Of a DNA stretch of 12,243 nt, positions 1 to 7,944 are shown one piece after another. The notes under the pieces were generated by a model. That model ran no database searches and was not told the DNA's origin. It worked only from the letters and a program-made list of their open reading frames with translations. Position numbers and translations under genes: made by a program. Position 1 is the stretch's first letter. Every line of letters begins with the position of its first letter. The DNA is from Bacteroidota bacterium (GTDB lineage Bacteria > Bacteroidota > Bacteroidia > Flavobacteriales_F > PHOS-HE28), in NCBI GenBank assembly GCA_023412755.1, contig JAEZCB010000186.1, forward strand, positions 1 to 12,243, read 5' to 3'.

Positions 1-272
1 AAGGTCTGGCGCTGGGCCTGGCCGAACTGCGCAACACGGCCGTGCCCGTAAGGATCCGGCCCAATCCCACCAAGGATGTGGTGATCATAGATGAACCGTT
101 CGCGGGCGTGGCCACAAGCCAGATCATGGATGGGCTGGGGAAGGTGGTGGCCACACAGAACATCACCGATCATCCCGCCACGCTGGATGTGCGGCATCTG
201 GCACCCGGTGTTTACCACCTGCGGTTGGAAACGCGGGAGCACATACGCTATGGGCGGTTCATGAAGGAGTAG
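1..272 (+). CDS. C-terminal end of a T9SS-secreted protein (partial at the left edge)
   Basis: The frame is open from base 3, so the gene begins outside the window; only the last 89 residues are seen. They match the type A sorting domain of the type IX secretion system: a PNPT motif after a short basic stretch (near residue 20 of the visible part), alternating beta-strand pattern, a DVRHLAPGVYHLRL segment corresponding to the usual 'hydrophobic-x-G-x-Y' core, and a short basic end (RYGRFMKE). In this system the domain sends a protein with a signal peptide across the outer membrane, where it is cleaved and the cargo is released or anchored. The functional part of the protein is outside the window, so its activity is unknown. 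The GTG at base 42 is only an internal codon, not a start. Confidence 0.85.
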   Translation, partial: GLALGLAELRNTAVPVRIRPNPTKDVVIIDEPFAGVATSQIMDGLGKVVATQNITDHPATLDVRHLAPGVYHLRLETREHIRYGRFMKE

Positions 273-283
273 GAGGGTGCCGT

Positions 284-301
284 GGCTAGGTTAGCTTAGC
301 C
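284..301 (+). terminator. Weak hairpin after the first gene
   Basis: A 5-base inverted repeat (GGCTA, 284-288, with TAGCC, 297-301) lies 12 bases after the stop of the first gene. It has an 8-base loop and no T-run behind it, so it is at best a weak or Rho-assisted terminator and may be chance. Confidence 0.2.
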
Positions 302-362
302 CAATTGCGCACATCACGGGTTGGAAATGCAGCCAGCATTAACGAACCTTGCATGAGCAACC

Positions 363-557
363 ATGTCGGAAAGAAGGTTCGGAGATCTCTCCATCATTGT
401 ACTGGTCGTCCTGAACTTCCTTGTTCTGTTCGGCCAGTTCTTTCCAGAGGCCGCCCCTGAAACGGCCCCTACGGTAACAGTGATCTTTCTCATACTGAAC
501 ATGGTGTTCCTGATAGCATCCTGGAGAAGGTCCCGCGATCCCAGGGAACGGGAGTGA
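363..557 (+). CDS. Possible small two-helix membrane protein
   Basis: A 64-residue ORF whose translation has two well-formed hydrophobic stretches (about residues 9-27 and 38-54). Between them is an acidic, proline-rich loop, and a very basic and charged tail (WRRSRDPRERE) follows. The segregation of charge and hydrophobicity is what a real small inner-membrane protein shows, with the basic tail predicted on the cytoplasmic side. I recognise no family. There is no clear ribosome-binding site, which is normal for this phylum. Two minus-strand ORFs of similar length overlap it but translate to mixed, non-membrane sequence without a recognisable pattern, so I prefer this one. It stands alone between two T9SS cargo genes. 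Confidence 0.45.
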   Translation: MSERRFGDLSIIVLVVLNFLVLFGQFFPEAAPETAPTVTVIFLILNMVFLIASWRRSRDPRERE

Positions 558-810
558 ATCGGTACCATCTGTCAATACGTGTTCACTGGAACCGCGAATT
601 GCCTGCACCTACGCGTGAATAGTTTGGTAGTGGGGAGCCGGAGGCCTCGATCGGCAGGCAGCATTCCATTGGTGGTATGCGTAGTAGGGGCTGAGTTCAA
701 TGAGCCATGCACTTATTCGGCATACATGGCCTGCCTACGGCCATATACTTTGCTTCAACCTCCCAACACAAAAAGGTGCATCCGCTTGTTCACTGCTTTA
801 GCTTTATTCC

Positions 811-2175
811 ATGTTGATGCGATCAGTGGTCTTTCTCCTCGTGCTGTTGCTCTCCGGGCACGCCCTTGGCCAATCGCTTTGGGAGCAGGTGCCCTCGCCC
901 AACCCCAGCCCTTACATGAACTGGTTGCGCGGCATTTCGGGGGTCACTACCAATGCCATCTGGACGGTGGGCAACATCCAGGAGACCCCACAAGATCAGC
1001 CATTGATCACAACGAATCTGGTGCTGCGGTGGAACGGTGCGTCCTGGGATGAACACGCGGTGCAGAACTTTAGCAACAACTACAATGTGTTGTGGGATGT
1101 GCATGCGCTAAGTGATGATGACGTATGGGCGATCGGTGACTACAATGCTGGCGGTGGCAATGCACGGCCGCAGGTACACCATTGGGATGGCGCTGTATGG
1201 AACAGCTCCGCTCTTGTGCCCCCAGGCGGCGGCGGAGCATTTTTAAGAGCGATGGATGCCAGTGCTTCCGATGATATTTGGGCAGTGGGGGGCGAGGCCA
1301 TGCCCAATGTGGGCATCGCCTATCTGATTCATTGGAATGGGTCCGGCTGGACCTCCCATGATGCACCCATCATCGGGACTTGGGCCAACAGGCTCAACGA
1401 TGTGTCCGTCCTTTCTGCTAATGATGCATGGGCGGTGGGCGAGTACGAGAACGCCATTGAACAACTGGATCGTTTTCTGGTGTTCCATTGGAATGGCTCC
1501 GAATGGGACCATGTGCCGTTGCCGGCACCTTACGACAGCATGTTGGGCGCCTTGAATGATGTGAAGGCCCTTGCACCGGACGATGTGTGGGTGGCGGGCC
1601 GCACCCTGGCCCTGGATCCGATCGTACTGCATTGGAATGGATCGAACTGGAGCGAGGTCCCCACGGGTGGCCTTTCGGTCCGCGCTTTTGCGCCGCTCGC
1701 ACCCGATCACATGTTCGCATTCGGCAGTGCCATTGTTCATTGGAATGGCTCGGACTGGTCGGTATCCGATGCGCTGGCCGATCATCCCTATCCCTCGCTT
1801 ATGGCTTCCACGGTGCTGCCCGATGGCAGTATCTGGGCGGCAGGTAATGTGGCGGATATCGATGGCGTGACGCAGACCTTGGTGTACCGCCGTGGACCGG
1901 GTGGGTCCACCGCGATCGATCCGGATGTGGAACAGGGGGCTGGGCCGGTCATCTATCCCAATCCGTTCACCGAAAAACTGACGATCCGGGGGAATAGACC
2001 CGAAGCATATGAAGTGATCATTGCCGAGGCGGCCACCGGTAGGCAAGTATTCCAGTTCACCGGGCCCACTGCACAAAAAGTGGATCTCCACCTTGCTTCC
2101 CTGGCCGCAGGCGCGTACTTGGTGAAGGTGTCGTTGGGTGAGGTGGTGCATCAGACCCTGGTGATCAAACAATGA
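811..2175 (+). CDS. Secreted HWNG/WAVG-repeat (propeller-like) protein with T9SS sorting domain
   Basis: A 454-residue exported protein. Residues 1-20 form a signal peptide (basic start, leucine-rich core, cleavage likely after ALG). The body, about residues 22-370, is a run of degenerate repeats of some 45-60 residues. Each pairs a strand ending in HWNGSxW (six copies: RWNGASW, HWDGAVW, then four HWNG copies) with a strand like DDVWAVGD (seven copies: IWTVGN, VWAIGD, IWAVGG, AWAVGE, VWVAGR, MFAFGS, IWAAGN). This spacing suggests a beta-propeller of about seven blades, but the fold is inferred. Residues from about 380 are a type A T9SS sorting domain (YPNPF, then LASLAAGAYLVKV, ending VIKQ). 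No catalytic motif is seen, so an adhesive or structural cell-surface or released role is likely. A start at the second Met (817) is equally possible. Its neighbours suggest no partner. Confidence 0.85.
   Translation: MLMRSVVFLLVLLLSGHALGQSLWEQVPSPNPSPYMNWLRGISGVTTNAIWTVGNIQETPQDQPLITTNLVLRWNGASWDEHAVQNFSNNYNVLWDVHALSDDDVWAIGDYNAGGGNARPQVHHWDGAVWNSSALVPPGGGGAFLRAMDASASDDIWAVGGEAMPNVGIAYLIHWNGSGWTSHDAPIIGTWANRLNDVSVLSANDAWAVGEYENAIEQLDRFLVFHWNGSEWDHVPLPAPYDSMLGALNDVKALAPDDVWVAGRTLALDPIVLHWNGSNWSEVPTGGLSVRAFAPLAPDHMFAFGSAIVHWNGSDWSVSDALADHPYPSLMASTVLPDGSIWAAGNVADIDGVTQTLVYRRGPGGSTAIDPDVEQGAGPVIYPNPFTEKLTIRGNRPEAYEVIIAEAATGRQVFQFTGPTAQKVDLHLASLAAGAYLVKVSLGEVVHQTLVIKQ
1180..1748 (+). repeat. Repeated 11-base motif encoding HWNG inside the T9SS cargo gene
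   Basis: The motif CATTGGAATGG occurs exactly at 1330-1340, 1486-1496, 1630-1640 and 1738-1748, with a one-base variant (CATTGGGATGG) at 1180-1190. The same codons are used for the same four residues in every copy, which points to repeat duplication or gene conversion within the gene and not to independent convergence. Spacing (about 108-156 bases) is not constant, so these are coding-repeat cores and not a tandem DNA array. Confidence 0.8.
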
Positions 2176-2542
2176 GGCCGGGTAGGGTGGCTTGGCGCTA
2201 CAGCGTGGGGCCGTGATGAGGCGTGGGGGCGGCGGGCATTGCGGAGGGAGATCACGATCAGAAGATCGGATCAATAGAAAATGGGGAATGCTGTGACCAC
2301 ATAGGAACGCTAACCGCAGATGACGTAGGTCACACGGATGTGAGGCTTTGAACAGGCGAGGCGATCAGCTACATGAAATTCAGAAGCTGGTGCGTGGCAT
2401 CCGGCTTCTTGCATGGCGAAAGCCTTGCGCCGATGAAGCCCTGGCGGTGGCGCCACTGGTCCTGGGTACTGGCCTTTCGGCAATAAGGCTTGACACACAA
2501 CCCATCTTTGTACCTGCATTATCCAGCTTCTTATCCAACTGA
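2176..2542. other. Gene-free stretch upstream of the mrp operon
   Basis: This 367-base interval lies between the T9SS cargo gene and mrpA. I see no convincing gene: the only plus-strand ORF of note (2348-2542) translates to a sequence with no domain or membrane pattern. No intrinsic terminator with a T-run follows the cargo gene. The interval does hold a perfect 10-base palindrome (GTGGCGCCAC, 2447-2456) and a promoter-like region at about 2490-2510. It is therefore most likely the leader and control region of the antiporter operon. Confidence 0.6.
2490..2510 (+). promoter_or_regulatory. Candidate promoter for the mrp operon
   Basis: TTGACA occurs at 2490-2495 and CATCTTTG at 2503-2510. The latter differs by one base from the Bacteroidota -7 element TAnnTTTG and lies 32 bases before the mrpA ATG. 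The two elements are too close to act as a normal pair, so either the -7-like box uses another upstream contact or the TTGACA is chance. The 10-base palindrome about 35 bases further upstream could be an operator. Confidence 0.3.
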
Positions 2543-4906
2543 ATGGGGATCTGCCTGCTTTGCTTGTTGCTTGGGTTTTCCGGCGTGGTGCTGGGGCCGC
2601 TGGTGCATAGGCTGGCAGGTAGGGCGGCCCCCTGGGTGCTGGCCGCATTGCCCCTTGCGGCCTTCGGACTCCTTGCGGCGCAACTGGATGCAGTGGTGTC
2701 CGGACAGGGAGGGCGTGAGGCTTATTCCTGGGTGGAGGCGCTGGGCTTCGGTCTCCATTTCAACCTGGATGGACTCGCGTTGCTCTTCGGCCTGCTCATC
2801 ACCGGCATAGGTGCCCTGATCGTGATATATGGCGGAAGCTACCTGCAGGAAGATACGCAGCTGCCGCGATTCTACAGCTTTCTCTTCCTGTTCATGACGG
2901 CCATGCTGGGGGTGGTGTTCAGCGACAACATCTTCGCGCTGTTCGTGTTCTGGGAACTCACCAGCTTGAGTTCCTACCTGCTCATAGGCTACAAGCACGG
3001 CTACGCCGAAAGCCGCCGCAGTGCCCTGCAAGCCCTGCTGGTCACCGGCACAGGCGGGCTGGCACTTATGGTGGGCCTTATCCTGCTGGGCAAAGCGGCG
3101 GGCACTCCGCTGATCACCGATTGGGTGGCGGATGGCGCCACCTTCACGGACGCGCCCTATTTTCCGTTTATCCTGGTGCTGCTGCTGCTGGGTGCGTTCA
3201 CCAAATCGGCCCAATTCCCTTTCCATTTCTGGTTGCCCAATGCAATGGCCGCACCCACACCGGTGAGTGCCTATCTGCATTCCGCCACCATGGTGAAGGC
3301 CGGAGTGTACCTGCTGGCCCGCCTGAACCCGTACTTCTTCGCTACGGCGGAATGGCAGTTCGCCCTAACGCTCTTCGGTGGCCTTACCATGCTCACCGGT
3401 GCGATCTGGGCCCTATTCCAGACGGACCTGAAGAAGATCCTGGCCTACACCACCATCAGTGCATTGGGCGTGCTGGTGTTCTCCATCGGCATCGGTTCGG
3501 CGGTGGCCGTGCAAGGGGCGGTGGTCTTTCTGGTGGCGCATGCCCTGTACAAAGGCGGCCTCTTCATGATCGCCGGCAACGTGGACCATATGACCGGCAG
3601 CCGTAATGTGGACAAGCTGGCGGGGCTCTACCGCCGCATGCGTAGCACGGGTGCCGCTGCGGCACTCGCGGTGCTTTCCTTCGCTGGTTTCCCGCTGCTG
3701 CTGGGCTTTGTTACCAAAGAGTTGCTGTATGAGGCCACCCTGCACCATCCGGCGATCGCCATTCCGATGACGGTGATCCTGTTCCTTACCAGTGGCATCT
3801 TCGCCGGGCTTGCGTTGCTGATCGGCTGGAAACTCTTTTTCAGCCGGGAGCGGCCGATACACCTCACCAGTGAGGTGCCAGACCAATCGGCGAACGCGCA
3901 TGCGCACAAGCGCCTGCCAGCGGGCATGGTGATGGGGCCGCTGGTGCTGGCATTGCTGGGGTTGGTGATGGGTGTGTACCCCGCGCTTGGCGACCGCCTG
4001 CTGGGCGCGGCTGCGGCGGCTGTTTCGCGGGAGGCGTTGGGCATGCACCTGGCCGTATGGCATGGTGTCACGCCCGTGCTACTGCTCAGCATCCTTACGC
4101 TGCTCACAGGTGTGTTGATCTACCGCTTTTCGAGCCGCTTCCGCCGTTTCGGGCCGCGGCTGGGCGGGCCGGAACGCTTTGGGCCGGAGGCGGCCTACCA
4201 CCTGGTCCTTCATGGTGTCACCAGCTTCGCGGAACAGCTAACCGCCACGTTGCAGAGTGGAAAGCTGCGCAATTACATCAAGGTGATCATGGTGACCTTG
4301 TTCGGCCTTGCGTTGTATGCCCTGCTGCATCATGATCTTCTCGATGTGCTCCTGTCCTTCGGTGCGGTGGATGCGTACGAGGTGCTGCTCGCCGTGCTTA
4401 TGATCACCGCCGTGGTGTATGCCGTGGTGGCCTGGAACCGGCTGGCGGCGATCGTGGTGCTGGGGGTGGTGGGCTATGGTGTGGCCATCTTCTACGCGGT
4501 GTACGGCGGCATGGACCTGGCCATGACCCAGTTCCTCATTGAAACACTCACCGTGGTGGTGTTCGTGTACGTGTTGTACAAGCTGCCGGACTTCAAGCGC
4601 TTTTCCAAAGTGGGCTACCGCGTGCGGGATGGCGTGTTGGCCTTGCTGGGTGGCGCCACCATGACCACGCTGATCCTGGTGGTCACAAACTATCCCCTGG
4701 TTTCCGGACTCAAGCTCTTTTTCGCCGAGAACAGCTATCCGCTGGGCAAGGGAAGGAACGTGGTGAATGTGATCCTGGTGGACTTCCGCGCCATGGACAC
4801 CATGGGAGAGATCACCGTACTGAGCATCGCTGCGCTGGGGGTGATGGCCTTGATGCGCCTGAAACTCACACAGCCCAGAACGTTGCGCAAACCCCGGGGA
4901 ACATGA
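2543..4906 (+). CDS. mrpA: Mrp Na+/H+ antiporter subunit A (with MbhD/MbhE-like C-terminal domains)
   Basis: The largest subunit of the Mrp cation/proton antiporter, 787 residues and many membrane helices. Residues 1-500 resemble complex I subunit NuoL/ND5: FWELTS carries the key Glu138, FTKSAQFPFHFWLP carries Lys221, followed by the conserved His246 and Lys252 (LHSATMVKAGVYLLARL), the Lys297-298 pair (LKKILAYTTIS), and Lys392. Residues about 610-690 are the MbhD-like domain (GGMDLAMTQFLIETL, with Asp658 and Glu667), and about 735-780 the MbhE-like end (NVVNVILVDFRAMDTMGEI). Length matches Bacillus-type MrpA, with MrpB as a separate gene (group 1 layout). The Met at 2543 begins directly with the usual first helix. 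It overlaps mrpB by four bases (ATGA). In known systems MrpA helps form the proton path and probably the Na+ path; that role is from the family. Confidence 0.97.
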   Translation: MGICLLCLLLGFSGVVLGPLVHRLAGRAAPWVLAALPLAAFGLLAAQLDAVVSGQGGREAYSWVEALGFGLHFNLDGLALLFGLLITGIGALIVIYGGSYLQEDTQLPRFYSFLFLFMTAMLGVVFSDNIFALFVFWELTSLSSYLLIGYKHGYAESRRSALQALLVTGTGGLALMVGLILLGKAAGTPLITDWVADGATFTDAPYFPFILVLLLLGAFTKSAQFPFHFWLPNAMAAPTPVSAYLHSATMVKAGVYLLARLNPYFFATAEWQFALTLFGGLTMLTGAIWALFQTDLKKILAYTTISALGVLVFSIGIGSAVAVQGAVVFLVAHALYKGGLFMIAGNVDHMTGSRNVDKLAGLYRRMRSTGAAAALAVLSFAGFPLLLGFVTKELLYEATLHHPAIAIPMTVILFLTSGIFAGLALLIGWKLFFSRERPIHLTSEVPDQSANAHAHKRLPAGMVMGPLVLALLGLVMGVYPALGDRLLGAAAAAVSREALGMHLAVWHGVTPVLLLSILTLLTGVLIYRFSSRFRRFGPRLGGPERFGPEAAYHLVLHGVTSFAEQLTATLQSGKLRNYIKVIMVTLFGLALYALLHHDLLDVLLSFGAVDAYEVLLAVLMITAVVYAVVAWNRLAAIVVLGVVGYGVAIFYAVYGGMDLAMTQFLIETLTVVVFVYVLYKLPDFKRFSKVGYRVRDGVLALLGGATMTTLILVVTNYPLVSGLKLFFAENSYPLGKGRNVVNVILVDFRAMDTMGEITVLSIAALGVMALMRLKLTQPRTLRKPRGT

Positions 4907-5313
4907 ATTCGCTCATCCTTTCGATCGCCATCCGTGTGCTGTTCCCGGTGCTGATCATCGCATCGGTATTATCCCTGTTCCGCGGCCACAATGAACCGGG
5001 TGGTGGCTTCATAGGCGGGTTGGTCGCGGCCTCCGCCTTCGTGCTACTCACCTTCACGCTAGGGGTGGAACGTACCGAAAAGTGGATGCAGGCGCAACCC
5101 CATACGCTCATCACTATCGGCCTCGTGATGGCGTTGGTGGCAGCACTGCTCCCGATGCTCTTCGGCCTTGGCTTCTTCGAGGCCTTATGGGCGGATCTCT
5201 ATCTGCCGTTGATCGGCCGGCCGGGTACGCCGGTGCTCTTCGATGTGGGCGTGTATCTGGTGGTGGTGGGTGTTGTATGCAAGATCGTGTTCTCCCTAGC
5301 CGAGGATGGATAG
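4903..5313 (+). CDS. mrpB: Mrp Na+/H+ antiporter subunit B
   Basis: A 136-residue membrane protein of the MnhB/MrpB family with four predicted helices. The hallmark is the motif at residues 25-40 (LFRGHNEPGGGFIGGL), which follows the first helix, and a second conserved segment near the end (FDVGVYLVVVG). The length is as usual for a stand-alone MrpB. The start ATG overlaps the stop of mrpA (ATGA at 4903-4906), and the stop TAG abuts the mrpC ATG directly, so translation is probably coupled on both sides. MrpB is a required structural part of the antiporter and sits beside the C-terminal part of MrpA in known complexes. Confidence 0.96.
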   Translation: MNSLILSIAIRVLFPVLIIASVLSLFRGHNEPGGGFIGGLVAASAFVLLTFTLGVERTEKWMQAQPHTLITIGLVMALVAALLPMLFGLGFFEALWADLYLPLIGRPGTPVLFDVGVYLVVVGVVCKIVFSLAEDG

Positions 5314-5676
5314 ATGGGCCTGCTATTGGCGATCATAACAGGTGTGCTTTACGCGGCGGCGTTCTACATGATGCTGCGGCGCAGTCTGGTGAAGCTGATC
5401 ATCGGGCTGGTGCTGCTGGGCCATGCGAGCAACCTGTGCATCTTCACATTGGGCCGCCTTTCCAAAGGAGGGGCGCCCTTCGTGCCCATGGGCGCCGATG
5501 CGGTGCAGGAGCCGTATGCCGATCCACTTCCGCAGGCATTGATCCTCACGGCCATTGTGATCGGCTTCGGCATACAGGCCTTCGCCATCGTGCTGATCAA
5601 GCGCGTGCATCAGGAGACCGGCTCCGACGATCTGGACGAGCTTCAATCAACCGACGGCGTCAACACCCCACATTGA
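5314..5676 (+). CDS. mrpC: Mrp Na+/H+ antiporter subunit C (NuoK-like)
   Basis: A 120-residue, three-helix protein of the NuoK/MnhC family. Signs are the second-helix segment around residues 25-42 (LVKLIIGLVLLGHASNL) and the very conserved third-helix start DPLPQALILTAIVIGFGIQAF at 70-90, with a polar loop (KGGAPF) between them. The tail of about 25 residues is acidic and cytosolic. In complex I the homologous subunit joins the proton-pumping arm; in Mrp it bridges the A and D modules. The ATG follows the mrpB stop without a gap, and its own TGA shares one base with the mrpD ATG (5676). Confidence 0.96.
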   Translation: MGLLLAIITGVLYAAAFYMMLRRSLVKLIIGLVLLGHASNLCIFTLGRLSKGGAPFVPMGADAVQEPYADPLPQALILTAIVIGFGIQAFAIVLIKRVHQETGSDDLDELQSTDGVNTPH

Positions 5677-7181
5677 TGTCATCGCCGCTGTTGCTACCCC
5701 TGCTTGCACCGTTCGTGGCCGCGGTGGCCTGTCTGCTGGTGTGGCGTAACGAGCGGGCACAGGCTTGGATCACGATCGGGGGCATGGCCCTGGGACTGCT
5801 CTTCTCCGCATGGTTGCTGGCATTGGTGCGCACCAACGGCATCCAGGTATTGCAGGCCGGAGGCTGGGCGGCACCTTTCGGCATCACGCTCGTTGCCGAT
5901 GGGCTTTCCGCGATCATGCTGGTGGTGAGTGCGCTGCTGGGGCTGGCGGTGGCATGGTATTCCATGGCATCCATGGATCCGCACAGGGGCCGCTTCGGCT
6001 ACTACCCCTTCTTCAATTTCCTGCTCTTCGGGGTAGGAGGGGCCTTTGTGGCGGGGGATATCTTCAACCTGTATGTCTGGTTCGAGATCATGCTAATCTC
6101 CTCCTTCGTGCTGTTGGCGCTGGGCGGGGAAAAGAGGCAGCTGGAAGGAGCCATCATCTACGTTACCCTCAACTTCTTTTCCTCGGCCATCTTCCTGGCC
6201 GGTGTGGCCATGCTCTACAGCCTCACCGGCACGCTGAACATGGCGGATCTGGCGGGCAAACTGCAGGAGGTGCCGGAAGCCGGCATGGTAACGGTGGTGG
6301 CCATGTTCTTCCTGGTGTCCTTCGGGATCAAGGCGGCGATCTTTCCACTGTTCTTCTGGCTGCCGGCATCGTACCATACGCCACCGATCGCTGTGACGGC
6401 GATCTTCTCCGGCCTGCTTACCAAAGTGGGCGTGTATGCGCTCATGCGCGTGTTCACCCTGCTCTTTGTGCTGGACATCCGGTTCACGCATGACCTTTTG
6501 CTCGTGATCGCGGCGCTCACCATGGTGGTGGGGGTGCTGGGTGCCGCGGCACATTACGATCTCCGGCGTATCCTATCCTTCCACATCGTTAGCCAGATCG
6601 GATATATGATCATGGGCCTGGCACTTTACACACCGCTGGCACTCATGGGCACGGTGTTCTACCTCATGCACCACATGATCGTGAAGACCAATCTGTTCCT
6701 CATCAGCGGTGTGGTGCATTACCTTAAAGGCAGTTACAGGCTCAAATACATCGGCGGCATGTATCGCGATCATCCCTGGGTGGCGTTCCTTTTTCTTGTG
6801 CCTGCGCTTTCGCTGGCGGGCCTGCCGCCTTTCTCGGGCTTCTGGGCCAAGTTCATGCTCATCCGTGCGGCCCTCGATATGGGAGCCTTCTGGCTGGTGG
6901 CCGTGGCCCTGGTGGTAAGCATACTCACCATGTACAGCATGACGAAGATCTGGAACGAGGTGTTCTGGGCGAATGAACCGGAGATCACCGATGATCCAGA
7001 ACCGCACGTGCCGGGACCGGGGCCGCTGTGGGTGATGGTGGCACCCGTGGTGGTGCTGGTGGTGTGTACACTGGCCATAGGCCTGTATCCCGCACCGCTG
7101 TTGCAGGTGGCGCAGGAGGCCGCGCACCATTTGTTGAACAGGGAAGTGATGATCAATGCCGTTCTGGGATCCGCGCCATGA
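5676..7181 (+). CDS. mrpD: Mrp Na+/H+ antiporter subunit D (NuoM/NuoN-like)
   Basis: A 501-residue polytopic protein of the proton-conducting antiporter family. The essential Glu137 is present in NLYVWFEIMLISSF, at the same number as in Bacillus MrpD, and Lys219 in FGIKAAIFPLFFWLP, followed by the typical TPPIAVTAIFSGLLTKVGVYALMR stretch (235-258, Lys250). Later features are the broken-helix segment with LRRILSFHIVSQIGYMIMG, the HHMIVKTNLFL motif and GLPPFSGFWAKF. These are the residues that line the proton channel in the family. The frame is open far upstream through mrpB and mrpC, but the Met at 5676, overlapping the mrpC stop, begins with the expected first helix. It overlaps mrpE by four bases. 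Confidence 0.97.
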   Translation: MSSPLLLPLLAPFVAAVACLLVWRNERAQAWITIGGMALGLLFSAWLLALVRTNGIQVLQAGGWAAPFGITLVADGLSAIMLVVSALLGLAVAWYSMASMDPHRGRFGYYPFFNFLLFGVGGAFVAGDIFNLYVWFEIMLISSFVLLALGGEKRQLEGAIIYVTLNFFSSAIFLAGVAMLYSLTGTLNMADLAGKLQEVPEAGMVTVVAMFFLVSFGIKAAIFPLFFWLPASYHTPPIAVTAIFSGLLTKVGVYALMRVFTLLFVLDIRFTHDLLLVIAALTMVVGVLGAAAHYDLRRILSFHIVSQIGYMIMGLALYTPLALMGTVFYLMHHMIVKTNLFLISGVVHYLKGSYRLKYIGGMYRDHPWVAFLFLVPALSLAGLPPFSGFWAKFMLIRAALDMGAFWLVAVALVVSILTMYSMTKIWNEVFWANEPEITDDPEPHVPGPGPLWVMVAPVVVLVVCTLAIGLYPAPLLQVAQEAAHHLLNREVMINAVLGSAP

Positions 7182-7672
7182 AATGGTTCATCTACAATAT
7201 CCTCGGGGCCATCTTCGGTGTATGGTTGGTGGAGTGGGCCTTCGACCTGCGCTTCACCCTTCCCGTGATCTTCATTGGCGTGTACGCTGCCTTCTTTGTG
7301 CTCATCTGGATGATGAGTTTCTTTTTCGCCAGACACTACTTCCGCAAGGTGCCCAAGCTGATCTCTTTCATCGGCTATATCATCAAGGAACTCTTCAATT
7401 CCAATCTGCGGGTGACGTATGATGTGCTCACACGCCACCATTTGATGAACCCGGCGATCATAGCCATACCGCTGGATGCCAACACCGACCGGGAGATCGT
7501 TACGCTGGCCGCTTTGATCACGTTCACACCCGGAACCTTGGTACTTGAGATCTCGCCGGACCGCAAGTACATGTACGTGCATGAAATGTATGTGCCCGGT
7601 GGTGATGTGGAGGCCGTGAAGCAGAAGCTGAAAGATGGTTTTGAACGGCGCCTGTTGGAATTGACACGATGA
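7178..7672 (+). CDS. mrpE: Mrp Na+/H+ antiporter subunit E
   Basis: A 164-residue MnhE/MrpE protein. Two or three hydrophobic helices occupy about residues 5-50, then a cytosolic domain carries the family signature: ELFNSNLRVTYDVL (71-84), NPAIIAIPLD (91-100), REIVTLAALITFTPGTL (105-121) and MYVHEMYV (132-139). The length is typical. Both ends overlap neighbours in ATGA (mrpD at 7178-7181, mrpF at 7669-7672). MrpE is the least conserved in need among the subunits and in known systems affects assembly and activity at the edge of the complex. Confidence 0.96.
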   Translation: MKWFIYNILGAIFGVWLVEWAFDLRFTLPVIFIGVYAAFFVLIWMMSFFFARHYFRKVPKLISFIGYIIKELFNSNLRVTYDVLTRHHLMNPAIIAIPLDANTDREIVTLAALITFTPGTLVLEISPDRKYMYVHEMYVPGGDVEAVKQKLKDGFERRLLELTR

Positions 7673-7944
7673 AGGAGGTGTTCGACATATCGTTGGTGAT
7701 CGCGCTGGCGCTTTTGGTCATGACCTGCTTCCTGGTGCTCTACCGCCTGATCATCGGCCCCAGCCTCGCCGACCGGGTCACCGCGTTCGATGTCATCACC
7801 TGTGTGGTGATCGGCATGTTCGGTGTGTTCGCCATTCGCACCAACAATTTCTTCTATATCGATGTGGTGCTCACCATGGGCTTCGTGGTCTTCCTTGGTG
7901 CCATCGCCTTCTCCTATTACCTGCGTAAACAAGGTCCGCGATGA
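7669..7944 (+). CDS. mrpF: Mrp Na+/H+ antiporter subunit F
   Basis: A 91-residue protein with three membrane helices, the usual size for MnhF/MrpF. The family motif GPSLADRVTAFD (residues 30-41) follows the first helix and carries the conserved acidic residues Asp35 and Asp41; the second and third helices are joined by NNFFYIDV. Conserved acids in this region are tied to Na+ handling in studied systems, which I infer applies here. Overlaps mrpE (ATGA) and mrpG (ATGA at 7941-7944). Confidence 0.95.
   Translation: MKEVFDISLVIALALLVMTCFLVLYRLIIGPSLADRVTAFDVITCVVIGMFGVFAIRTNNFFYIDVVLTMGFVVFLGAIAFSYYLRKQGPR

Noticed and set aside
742..752. TATACTTTG as a promoter box for the T9SS cargo gene
   Set aside because: The spacing between TA and TTTG is one or three bases, not two, and no TTG lies at the expected upstream distance.
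1243..2274. 343-codon ORF on the minus strand opposite the T9SS cargo gene
   Set aside because: Its translation is Pro/His/Arg/Cys-rich without domains and mirrors the repeats of the plus-strand gene, which has a signal peptide and sorting domain.
2348..2542. 64-codon ORF before mrpA
   Set aside because: No hydrophobic, domain or composition signal; ends exactly at mrpA without a recognisable leader-peptide pattern.
5082..5675. Upstream extension of the mrpD frame across mrpB and mrpC
   Set aside because: It translates to Gly/Arg-rich nonsense; MrpD homologues begin at the helix after the Met at 5676, which overlaps the mrpC stop.
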